A stretch of 50,505 bases of DNA. It comes from an uncultured Rhizobium sp. GTDB taxonomy: Bacteria > Pseudomonadota > Alphaproteobacteria > Rhizobiales > Rhizobiaceae. A program made the position numbers and the translations under genes. Location: positions 1 through 50,505 of the forward strand of contig CAMFHE010000036.1 of NCBI GenBank assembly GCA_945952045.1, written 5' to 3'. Numbering within the stretch: position 1 is the stretch's first letter; every line of letters begins with the position of its first letter. Shown one piece after another: positions 35,003-42,202 of this stretch. Below the pieces are notes generated by a model. The model was not told the DNA's origin, ran no database searches, and saw nothing but the letters and a program-made list of their open reading frames with translations.

Positions 35003-36019
35003 TTACTGCTTTGGCGGGAAGAGCGGCGGCATTTTGGCGATGGGGATGAAGCCGCCGGCCAGAACCTTGCCGTTTTGCAGGACCAGATCCACCGAAACGG
35101 TGTCGCCGCCGGAGACAAGCGCGGAAAGCATGTTGATGGCGGTGTCGACGGTCTTGTCGGCTTCGGGCGCCGCCGCCTTCAGCGCCGCGCGCCATTGCTC
35201 GATGCCTGCTACCTCCACCTTCAGCCGCCCCGTGACATAACCTTCCTCGTCGACCGCGAGCGGGCCGCTGAGATTGAAGGTGCGGCCTTGCCCGAGATCG
35301 GCGGAGAGTTTGCGCAACTCGGCCTGATGGCCGGCGAGATCGCCGCCGCCTTGCAGCAGGGCCGCGCCATCGACCACCGTCACGTCGGCGCGCAGATCGA
35401 GCGGCGGCAGCGTGCGGCCGTTGCCGAGAACGGCGGCCAGCGCATCGAAGGACAGGGCGGCATCCAGATCCATGCCGTTGCGGCGCAGATGCATCTCACC
35501 ATGCTTGGCATTCAGCTTCAGGCCATCCGGCAGCAGCGGATGGGTAACACCGGTTTTCGCATCATCGACGACCAGCGCGCTGCGCAACAGCTTTCCGCCA
35601 TCGAGCTGGACGCTGGATTGCAGGTTCGACCATTCGGAGGAGAGCGATAGCCCGGCGCTGCTGTGGATCGTCGCCGGCTGGTCCAGTTCCCAAACGATAT
35701 GCTGCGGATCGTAGACCTGCGCCGCCGAACGCAGCGCGCCGAAGCTTGCCGAGACGCCGTTGCGATGATCGTCGACATTGACGCCCGAGCAGAACAGCCC
35801 GAGGCGGAAGGGATAGCCGCGCATCTCGGCATCGCGGCAGGTGGCGGTGACGGGTGCATCCGGTCCGCCGGCGATCAGCGCCAGCGTCTTTTCCTTGATC
35901 TTTTCGGCGGCGAAATACCAGCCGCCGGTATAGAGCGCGATGGCGACGACGACACAGACGCCGAGGATGGTCACCTTTTTCGAGACGGTGCTTTTCCCGG
36001 TTGCGCTTGACGCTGCCAT
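35003..36019 (-). CDS. DUF2125 domain-containing membrane-anchored protein
   Basis: A 338-residue protein with an N-terminal membrane anchor (about 16-37, VTILGVCVVVAIALYTGGWYFAA) and a large extracytoplasmic beta-rich DUF2125 domain, which resembles AsmA-like lipid-handling proteins in general layout. Two Cys (TCRDAEMRGYPFRLGLFC) may form a disulfide. ATG 36019 is preceded by GGAG. It is divergent from the ChaC-like gene (97-bp gap). Biochemical function unknown. Confidence 0.82.
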   Translation of the reverse strand: MAASSATGKSTVSKKVTILGVCVVVAIALYTGGWYFAAEKIKEKTLALIAGGPDAPVTATCRDAEMRGYPFRLGLFCSGVNVDDHRNGVSASFGALRSAAQVYDPQHIVWELDQPATIHSSAGLSLSSEWSNLQSSVQLDGGKLLRSALVVDDAKTGVTHPLLPDGLKLNAKHGEMHLRRNGMDLDAALSFDALAAVLGNGRTLPPLDLRADVTVVDGAALLQGGGDLAGHQAELRKLSADLGQGRTFNLSGPLAVDEEGYVTGRLKVEVAGIEQWRAALKAAAPEADKTVDTAINMLSALVSGGDTVSVDLVLQNGKVLAGGFIPIAKMPPLFPPKQ

Positions 36020-36116
36020 CCTGTTCTCCAATGGTGTTTTCGATTGCGAAGCAGGTGCGCAATGTGCGAATCGCGGGACCTGCTCCCTTTTTCCGAGTGC
36101 TGATGTGACTGGCGAT

Positions 36117-36650
36117 ATGGACGAATTTTGGGTCTTTGGCTACGGATCCCTGATGTGGAATCCCGGTTTCGATTACGTGGAACGGGCGGTCGCGACGTTG
36201 AACGGCTATCGCCGGGCCTTGTGCGTGCGCTCCTGGGTGCATCGCGGCACGGAGGAAAAGCCGGGGCTGGTGCTGGGCCTGGATCGCGGCGGTTCATGCC
36301 GTGGCATGGCGTTTCGCGTGGAACTGGCAAAGTTCGATCAGGTCGTCGATTATCTGCGCGAGCGCGAGCTGGTCACCAATGTCTATCTGGAGCGGACGCT
36401 GCCGGTGATGTTGCCTGATCGCCGCAGGGTGCAGGCCCTGACCTATATCTGCGACCGCGCCCATAATCAGTATGCCGGCGGGCTGGATGTGCTGGAGGCG
36501 GCGGCTGTCGTGGACACGGCCGTCGGCCGCTCCGGGCCGAACGACGCCTATGTGTTCAACACCGTGGATCATCTGCGCGAGATCGGCATCCGCGATCACT
36601 GGCTGGAAAGCGTCGCATCCGAGGTGCGTCGCCTTCGGGCTCCGGCTTAA
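36117..36650 (+). CDS. ChaC-like gamma-glutamylcyclotransferase
   Basis: A 177-residue protein of the ChaC family, which cleaves glutathione to 5-oxoproline and Cys-Gly. The N-terminal WVFGYGSLMWNPGF glycine motif that binds the gamma-glutamyl group is intact, followed by RRALCVRSWVHRGTEEKPGLVLGLDRGGSCRGMAF and a conserved YLRERELVTNVY acidic segment. The start is taken as ATG 36117; a GTG 12 bp upstream is an alternative. Convergent with plsC (stop codons overlap by 4 bp). Confidence 0.9.
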   Translation: MDEFWVFGYGSLMWNPGFDYVERAVATLNGYRRALCVRSWVHRGTEEKPGLVLGLDRGGSCRGMAFRVELAKFDQVVDYLRERELVTNVYLERTLPVMLPDRRRVQALTYICDRAHNQYAGGLDVLEAAAVVDTAVGRSGPNDAYVFNTVDHLREIGIRDHWLESVASEVRRLRAPA

Positions 36651-37435
36651 ATTTTTACCTGAAGCTCGTTCAGCCTCTGCACCGCCGTCGGCGGCAGCGG
36701 CACATGCGGATTGTTGCGCGCGGTCTCGATCAGCAATTCGTCGCTCGCCTTTTCGGTTTCCTCGACCAGCGTCTTGAAGAAGACGTCGGGCTCCAGTCCC
36801 GGCTGGATGGCGGGAAGGATGCGCACCTTGAAGTGGCCGGGATAACGCATCGTCTGGCGGCGCGGCCAGAACAGGCCGGGATGCATGGCGACCGGCACGA
36901 CGGGCACGCCAAGATCGCGATACATGCGGGCGATGCCGTATTTGTATTCCGGAGCCGCGCCCGGCGGGCGGCGCGTGCCCTCGGGATAGATGATCAGCTG
37001 GCGGCCGGCGGCCATCTCGATGCGGGTGCGTTTCAGCACCTCCAGCATCACCTTGCCGCGTGCGCCGCGATTGACCGGGATCATCCGCTGCTTCCACAGA
37101 TACCAGCCGAACAGCGGAATCCACATCAGTTCCCGCTTGAGGATGTAGACCGGATCGTTCAGCCAGGGCAGCAGCGCATAGGTGTCCCAGAAGGACTGGT
37201 GTTTCGGTGCGAGAATATAGCCGCCGCTTTTGGGAATGTTTTCCAGCCCTTCGATCTCGAAATGCGTGTCGTTGACCTTGGCGAACAGCCAGTTGCTCGA
37301 TCGCGCCCAGGCCTTCGGGATCGAATAGGCCATTTTACGCGGCAACAGGAAATAGATCGGCGTCAGAACGAGCATTCTGAGGATCAGGTTGGCATAGAAA
37401 AGCGTATTGAACAGGGTGGATCGCAGGCGGATCAT
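36647..37435 (-). CDS. plsC: 1-acyl-sn-glycerol-3-phosphate acyltransferase (PlsC family)
   Basis: Membrane acyltransferase of 262 residues acylating lysophosphatidic acid in phospholipid synthesis. The HX4D catalytic motif is PKHQSFWDTY (about 78-87), and IIYPEGTRR (about 150) is the acceptor-binding motif. A hydrophobic helix (about 12-35) anchors the N-terminus. ATG 37435 is favoured by family length; the frame begins with a GTG 39 bp upstream. Ribosome site weak. Repeat copy 3 lies just upstream. Confidence 0.9.
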   Translation of the reverse strand: MIRLRSTLFNTLFYANLILRMLVLTPIYFLLPRKMAYSIPKAWARSSNWLFAKVNDTHFEIEGLENIPKSGGYILAPKHQSFWDTYALLPWLNDPVYILKRELMWIPLFGWYLWKQRMIPVNRGARGKVMLEVLKRTRIEMAAGRQLIIYPEGTRRPPGAAPEYKYGIARMYRDLGVPVVPVAMHPGLFWPRRQTMRYPGHFKVRILPAIQPGLEPDVFFKTLVEETEKASDELLIETARNNPHVPLPPTAVQRLNELQVKI

Positions 37436-37504
37436 GAGGCGGGGTCTCGTGCAGGCGGGTCTGGCTGTTTCCACTGACGCGAAAATGCCCTGTGTTTATG
37501 TCCG

Positions 37505-37547
37505 GCGTTTCCGGATGGAAAACCGCGACACACTTTACTGGAAATGT
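37505..37547. repeat. Dispersed palindromic repeat, copy 3
   Basis: About 43 bp in the same orientation as copy 1: GCGTTTCCGG and CTGGAAATGT ends with the inner block GGAAAACCG. More diverged in the loop than copies 1 and 2. It lies between the YdcF-like gene (stop at 37597) and plsC, both on the minus strand. Confidence 0.65.
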
Positions 37548-37596
37548 TCCATTGGCCGATACACGAAATTTGGGCAGGACGCAAAGTCCGGGCGGC

Positions 37597-38322
37597 TCAC
37601 GGTTTTGTGGACGTTGCCGCCATGCCGGCTTCGACGCCCCGCAACCCGGTGCGATTGCCGAAGCCCAGCACGTCGCGGGCGGAAGCGGCGACGATCTTGC
37701 CGTATTCGAACAGCAGAGCGCGCAGGATGTCCGGGTCGGCAAACCAGTTCTTTGCTTTCAGATCGGAGCGCACCACCGGATAGGGCACGAATTCGGTTTC
37801 GGGTGCGACGCGGCGCAGCTCGAACAGGCTGCGCGGCATGTGGTAGTTGTTGGTGACCACCAGCACGCGCCTGTAGCCGCGCTCGTGGATCCAGTGCACC
37901 GTTTCGTTGGCATTGCCGATCGTATCGAGCGCGTCATAGCCGATATCGACGCAGCAGCGGAACAGTTCGTCGGAACTGCCGGTCAGCCTGCGGAGCTGAT
38001 TGCGCGATGTGGTGGGATGGACGCCCGAGATCAACAGCCGCGCGCCGGCGCCGCTGCGCAGCAGCTCCACCGCCTGGTCGATGCGCTGTGAGCCCCCGGT
38101 CAGCACGACGATGGCGTCCGCCTTGGGGTCGGCGGGCGGCGTCAGCGTCGTCACCCAGTCCGCGAACCACAGGAAGCCGGCGAAGAAGCAGGCGCAGGCA
38201 ATGACGGCGGCGAAGCCGAGCGCCCGGGCAAGACGGCGCAACGGGCCGCGCCGCGTCGGCTTGCGGCCGTCGGCTGTGGCTTGCGATGTGTCGAATTCGC
38301 TGTTGCGCGGGCTCATGGTCAT
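37597..38322 (-). CDS. YdcF-like DUF218 envelope protein
   Basis: A 241-residue protein with a basic N-terminus, one transmembrane helix (about 34-54) and a DUF218 Rossmann-like domain: ADAIVVLTGGSQRIDQAVELLRSGAGARLLISGV, NANETVHWIHERGYRRVLVVTNNYHMPRSLFEL. Related E. coli proteins (SanA, YdcF, ElyC) affect envelope integrity. The ATG at 38322 is taken; a second in-frame ATG is two codons on. It follows ftsX by 48 bp on the same strand and could be in the ftsEX unit. Confidence 0.88.
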   Translation of the reverse strand: MTMSPRNSEFDTSQATADGRKPTRRGPLRRLARALGFAAVIACACFFAGFLWFADWVTTLTPPADPKADAIVVLTGGSQRIDQAVELLRSGAGARLLISGVHPTTSRNQLRRLTGSSDELFRCCVDIGYDALDTIGNANETVHWIHERGYRRVLVVTNNYHMPRSLFELRRVAPETEFVPYPVVRSDLKAKNWFADPDILRALLFEYGKIVAASARDVLGFGNRTGLRGVEAGMAATSTKP

Positions 38323-38370
38323 GATTCTTCGATACCGGCAGAATGCGGCAAGGAACAGGTCGTTATGCGA

Positions 38371-39414
38371 TCAATCCGGCAGATAATCCATCCGCAACGG
38401 ATCGGAACGCACCTGGTCGATCTCGTCGATGGTGCGCATCACGGTCAGGCGCGCGGTGACGGTGGTCAGGAGCGCGATGATCAGCATGGTGGCGAAGATG
38501 CCGAGATAGCCGCCCCAGCCGATGGTGAAGGTGCCGAAAAGGGCGGTCGCCTGGTCGGTCTGCGGCGTCGCCAGCGTGCGGCTCTGCCAGAGATTGGCGG
38601 CCGCAAAACACAGGGCCGCCAGCGTGCCTCCGGCAGCCGAGCCCTTGAGGCTGATTTTCAGGAAGTGCTTCTGGAACTCGCGGGCGATGAAACTCGCCTC
38701 CGCGCCGACGAAATGCAGCACCTCGACGATATGGCGATTGCCAGACAGCGCGCCGCGCGTCGCAAACACCACCGTCAGCACCATGGCGGCGAAAACCAGC
38801 GCCAGGATGGCGATGCCGATCATCACGGTCGTGTGCGCCATCGACACGAGACGGTCGACCCAGGTGCGGTGGTCGTCGAGGAAGGCCTGCGGCACCTCCT
38901 TCTGCAACTGCGCCCGCATCGAATCGAAATCCGGCGGATTGCTCTCGTCGATGGTGACGACGATCAGGCGCGGCACCGGCAGTTCGTCGAGATTGAGCCC
39001 GGTTCCGAGCCAGGGTTCCAGAAGGCGGGCGGTCGCTTGATCGTCCATGACCTGCGCGTCCTTGGTGCCGACGAAGGTCAGCGCCAGATCGCGGGCTTTC
39101 GCCAGCGCCGCGTCCATGTCGAGGCCTTCCTCCGGCTTGATCTGGACGGTGACCTCGCGCGAGATCTGGCTCTGCCAGCTTGCGGCGGTGGCCCGCACCA
39201 TCGAGACGCCGCCGAGCGTCAGGCAGGCGAGGAAGGACATGATGGCGATGACCACCATCAGTGCATTGCCCTGGATATTGGAGGGCGGCACGATCGGCGC
39301 GGTCGGACGCACGCGCATCGGCGGCCGGCGGACCGGCGCCTGAGGAACGGCTTCACCACCGCCTTGGGGCTGTTTGCGGCCGGCAGCGGCGTTCTTGGGG
39401 CGCGGCCTATTCAT
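38371..39414 (-). CDS. ftsX: Cell division protein FtsX
   Basis: Membrane partner of FtsE; the FtsEX complex controls periplasmic peptidoglycan amidases at the septum. The 347 residues have an unusually long basic Pro-rich cytoplasmic N-terminus (about 1-50), one transmembrane helix (about 52-75), a periplasmic domain, and three further helices with the FtsX-type permease fold. It overlaps the ftsE stop by 8 bp and lies downstream of it. Confidence 0.94.
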   Translation of the reverse strand: MNRPRPKNAAAGRKQPQGGGEAVPQAPVRRPPMRVRPTAPIVPPSNIQGNALMVVIAIMSFLACLTLGGVSMVRATAASWQSQISREVTVQIKPEEGLDMDAALAKARDLALTFVGTKDAQVMDDQATARLLEPWLGTGLNLDELPVPRLIVVTIDESNPPDFDSMRAQLQKEVPQAFLDDHRTWVDRLVSMAHTTVMIGIAILALVFAAMVLTVVFATRGALSGNRHIVEVLHFVGAEASFIAREFQKHFLKISLKGSAAGGTLAALCFAAANLWQSRTLATPQTDQATALFGTFTIGWGGYLGIFATMLIIALLTTVTARLTVMRTIDEIDQVRSDPLRMDYLPD

Positions 39415-40066
39415 AGATGTCGAGCCGCCCTTCGGTGAGGATCATGCGCCGCGCATCGAGCTGGTCCATCAGGCCGAGATCGTGGGTGGCGATGACCACC
39501 GCCGTACCGAGCCGGTTGAGTTCCAAAAACAGGTTGAGCAGGCGCTGGGCCATCGGCGGATCGACATTGCCGGTCGGCTCGTCGGCGAGCAGGATCTCCG
39601 GCCGGTCGATGAGGGCACGCGCAATGGCCGCGCGCTGCTTCTCGCCGCCCGACAGTACCGGCGGCAGAACGTTGATGCGTTCGCCAAGGCCGACCCATTT
39701 GAGGAGTTCCAGCACGTCGGTCTTGTAGGTCGATTCGTCCTTGCCGCGCACGCGCAATGGCAGCGCCACGTTCTCATAGGTCGTCAGGTGATCGAGCAGG
39801 CGGAAATCCTGGAAGACGATGCCGACGCGGCGGCGCATCATCGGCAATTCGCCGCGTGGAATGCCGGCAAGGTCGCGGTCAAACATGCGAATGATGCCGC
39901 GCGTTGGTTTGAGCGAGGTAAACAGCAGGCGCAGCAGCGTCGTCTTGCCGGCGCCGGAGGGGCCGGTCAGGAACTGGAAGGATTTTGCCGGAATGTCGAA
40001 AGTGAGATCACGGAGGATTTCCGGTCCCATGCCATATCGCAAGCCGACATTCTCAAAGTGAATCAA
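39407..40066 (-). CDS. ftsE: Cell division ATP-binding protein FtsE
   Basis: ABC-type ATPase of the FtsEX complex, 219 residues. Walker A is GPSGAGKTTLL (about 36-46), the signature is LSGGEKQRAAIARAL and Walker B is ILLADEPTGN, followed by the H-loop TH. It is transcribed into ftsX. Upstream, 220 bp separate it from a divergent membrane-protein gene; this gap has several TTAA-type motifs but no convincing regulator site. Confidence 0.95.
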   Translation of the reverse strand: MIHFENVGLRYGMGPEILRDLTFDIPAKSFQFLTGPSGAGKTTLLRLLFTSLKPTRGIIRMFDRDLAGIPRGELPMMRRRVGIVFQDFRLLDHLTTYENVALPLRVRGKDESTYKTDVLELLKWVGLGERINVLPPVLSGGEKQRAAIARALIDRPEILLADEPTGNVDPPMAQRLLNLFLELNRLGTAVVIATHDLGLMDQLDARRMILTEGRLDIYE

Positions 40067-40286
40067 GGAGCGTTCCCGTTCGTTTCACGCGCTTATCCGC
40101 CATCCATATCTTAAGCAACAGGGTTAACGGACGGTAAAGACCGATGCCGCCGGCAGGCTGCGCCGGGCCCGTTTCCGAAGCGTTAACCATTCCGGTTTAC
40201 GACTGAGGGGATTCGATTCAATGCCGCTCAGGGGTTGCCCCGGCCGCATTGGCAGTTTGGACCATGTGGGTGGAGAGCACGAAACC

Positions 40287-40973
40287 ATGGCGACATTTCG
40301 ATCCCGTCAGCAAGGCAACAGGGCCTACGACCTTCTTCCTCCCGAGCCGAAGCCGCGCCCGGCCGCGCCCCAGCGCCGCCTGCGCAGCGCCGACGTGGTC
40401 GACGCCGATTTCGTCGTGGTGCGTGGCGAGGGCGGTTTTCGCCCGGCGTCCCGTTCCAACGACAACCGTCCGCGCATCATGCAGCAGCAGGGTGGCGCGA
40501 AGCTTGCCGATCATGTTGCGATGCTGACCGGAATCGTCGCCCGGGCGGAGCAGGGCCTTCGCCGTCTGTCGGAACGCTCGTTTTCCGCCGTCGTCGCGCT
40601 GATGGCGGTCGCGGTCTTCGCGCTGGCCGGCGGTCTCGCCGGCATTGCCGGGGCAAGCGCTCCGGGACCGGGCATCGAAAACCCGCTCGACATCTCGCAT
40701 ATTACAATGACCATGGAGGAATCCGGCGGCATGAAGGTTCTGGTGGTGCGCGGCATCGTCGAGAACCGCTCCAGCGGCACCGTGGCCGTTCCCGATATCC
40801 GCGCCGACCTGGTGTCCGGCGAGCGGATGGTGGCGAGCACCATCATCGCGCCACCGGTGACCGCCATGTTCAGCGGCCACAGCCGCGGATTTGCGGCGCG
40901 TTTGCCGCATCCCGGGGGAAAAGATCCGCAAATCAGGCTTTCATTCACCACGGCGGCTGTCGCTCGCCCTTGA
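40287..40973 (+). CDS. Single-pass membrane protein of unknown function, divergent to ftsE
   Basis: A 228-residue protein: basic, Pro/Arg-rich cytoplasmic part (1-97), one transmembrane helix (about 98-121, AVVALMAVAVFALAGGLAG) and an extracytoplasmic beta domain with KVLVVRGIVENRSSGTVAVPDIRADLV, similar in pattern to DUF3426-type domains. Genes in this position in rhizobia are often annotated as zinc-ribbon proteins, but I see no Cys pairs in this N-terminus. ATG 40287 has GGAG ahead. Divergence from ftsEX suggests an envelope or division role; inference only. Confidence 0.78.
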   Translation: MATFRSRQQGNRAYDLLPPEPKPRPAAPQRRLRSADVVDADFVVVRGEGGFRPASRSNDNRPRIMQQQGGAKLADHVAMLTGIVARAEQGLRRLSERSFSAVVALMAVAVFALAGGLAGIAGASAPGPGIENPLDISHITMTMEESGGMKVLVVRGIVENRSSGTVAVPDIRADLVSGERMVASTIIAPPVTAMFSGHSRGFAARLPHPGGKDPQIRLSFTTAAVARP

Positions 40974-41067
40974 GGATATGGTATCGGGGACGACATAAAA
41001 CCGAAAGCATCGGAGGCGAGCGCGTCTCGCCGGAAGGCTCTCGAGACACAATTGGAGTTTCCTGCCC

Positions 41068-41616
41068 ATGCCCGTCGTCCGCGGTAAAAATATCGAGCCC
41101 CTTTTCACCGCCGAGCAGATCGCCGAGCGCAACCGCAGCATGGCCAGCGATATCGCTGCCGGCCCGACCAAGGATCTTCTGGTCATCGCGGTTCTGAAGG
41201 GTTCCTTCATCTTCGCCGCCGACCTCATCCGCGCGCTTCACGATGTCGGCCTGGAGCCGGAAGTCGAATTCATCACCCTGTCCAGCTACGGAACCGGCAC
41301 GGTCTCCAAGGGCGTGCGCATCGTCAAGGACATCGACAGCGCGGTGAAGGATCGCGATGTGCTGCTCATCGACGACATCCTCGAATCCGGCCGCACGCTG
41401 CTGTTCGCCAAGGAACTGCTTTACGAGCGCGGCGCCCGCAACGTGACCATCGCCGTGCTGCTCGACAAGAGCGTCAAGCGTCAGGAAAAGCTGGAGGCCG
41501 ATTATGTCGGTTTCGAATGCCCCGACTACTTCGTCGTCGGTTATGGAATGGACGTCGCATACGCTTTTCGGGAACTTCCTTTCGTCGGCGTCGTTACAGG
41601 AGAAGCCGAAGGCTGA
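41068..41616 (+). CDS. hpt: Hypoxanthine phosphoribosyltransferase
   Basis: Purine salvage: hypoxanthine (and/or guanine) plus PRPP to IMP (GMP). The 182 residues contain the PRPP loop DVLLIDDILESGRTL (about 95-109), the N-terminal VLKGSFIFAADL and the C-terminal CPDYFVVGYGMDVAYAFRELPFVGVV. It is 94 bp after the preceding membrane-protein gene. A 10-bp inverted repeat follows at 41634-41679. Confidence 0.94.
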   Translation: MPVVRGKNIEPLFTAEQIAERNRSMASDIAAGPTKDLLVIAVLKGSFIFAADLIRALHDVGLEPEVEFITLSSYGTGTVSKGVRIVKDIDSAVKDRDVLLIDDILESGRTLLFAKELLYERGARNVTIAVLLDKSVKRQEKLEADYVGFECPDYFVVGYGMDVAYAFRELPFVGVVTGEAEG

Positions 41617-41633
41617 TTGCCACTCTTGATCCC

Positions 41634-41679
41634 GCATGCCGCAATTTACAGGATCGATGCATGATTTTGTGCGGTATGC
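41634..41679. repeat. Imperfect 10-bp inverted repeat after hpt
   Basis: GCATGCCGCA (41634-41643) and TGCGGTATGC (41670-41679) pair with one G-T, with a 26-bp loop containing ATCGATGCAT. No T-run follows, so a terminator is unlikely. It may be a stability stem or operator for the receiver gene downstream. Confidence 0.35.
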
Positions 41680-41791
41680 CCGACAGACCTTGTTAACCAC
41701 GTCTCGCGTCCCGTCCCCGTCTGTTTACCGATCGCATACGAAACTCTGGTGATCTCCTTCCCGAACGGAAGACAACAGACGGAGCATGGCG

Positions 41792-42151
41792 ATGGCGAGA
41801 ATTCTGATCACGGAAGACGAGGATTCGCTGCGCAGTTTCGTTGCCCGGGCATTGCGCCTCGACGGCCACGAGACTTATGAAGCGGCCGATGGCGCCGAAG
41901 GGCTGGAGCGACTGCAGGAAGGCGGGTTCGACCTGCTGCTCTCAGATATTCGCATGCCGGTCATGGATGGTATCGAACTGGCACACAAGGCGGCATCGGC
42001 CTATCCCGGCATGAAGATCCTGCTGATGACCGGCTATGCCGAGCAGCGCGAACGCGCCGACGACCTGATGGAAAAGATCGTCGACGTCGTCTCGAAGCCC
42101 TTCGCCCTGCCGGATATCCGCAAGGCGGTTGCGCACGCCCTGGCGGCGTAG
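41792..42151 (+). CDS. cpdR: Single-domain response regulator, CpdR-like
   Basis: A stand-alone receiver domain of 119 residues (no output domain). Seen: acidic pocket EDEDSLRSF, phospho-acceptor Asp in LLLSDIRMPVMDG (about residue 51), T in LLMTGYAEQRE and Lys in VVSKPFALPDIRKAV. The sequence pattern is close to CpdR, which directs ClpXP proteolysis in alphaproteobacterial cell-cycle control; the paralogue cannot be distinguished here. ATG 41792 has GGAG 8 nt ahead; ATG 41786 is too close to it. Confidence 0.8.
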   Translation: MARILITEDEDSLRSFVARALRLDGHETYEAADGAEGLERLQEGGFDLLLSDIRMPVMDGIELAHKAASAYPGMKILLMTGYAEQRERADDLMEKIVDVVSKPFALPDIRKAVAHALAA

Positions 42152-42175
42152 GATCTGACTTCACACCGAAATCAT

Positions 42176-42202
42176 AAAGGCGGCCCTTGTGACCGCCTTT
42201 TT
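42176..42202. terminator. Bidirectional terminator between the CpdR-like gene and TIGR02302
   Basis: AAAGGCGG (42176-42183) and CCGCCTTT (42193-42200) with a 9-nt loop, followed by TTTTTC on the plus strand and preceded by AAA (T-run on the minus strand). It lies between convergent genes and can serve both. Confidence 0.8.

Noticed and set aside
40100..40200. TTAA-type motifs between ftsE and the divergent gene as a CtrA box
   Set aside because: The best pair is TTAA-N7-TAAA and another is TTAA-N9-TTAA; neither matches TTAA-N7-TTAA, so not reported as a site.
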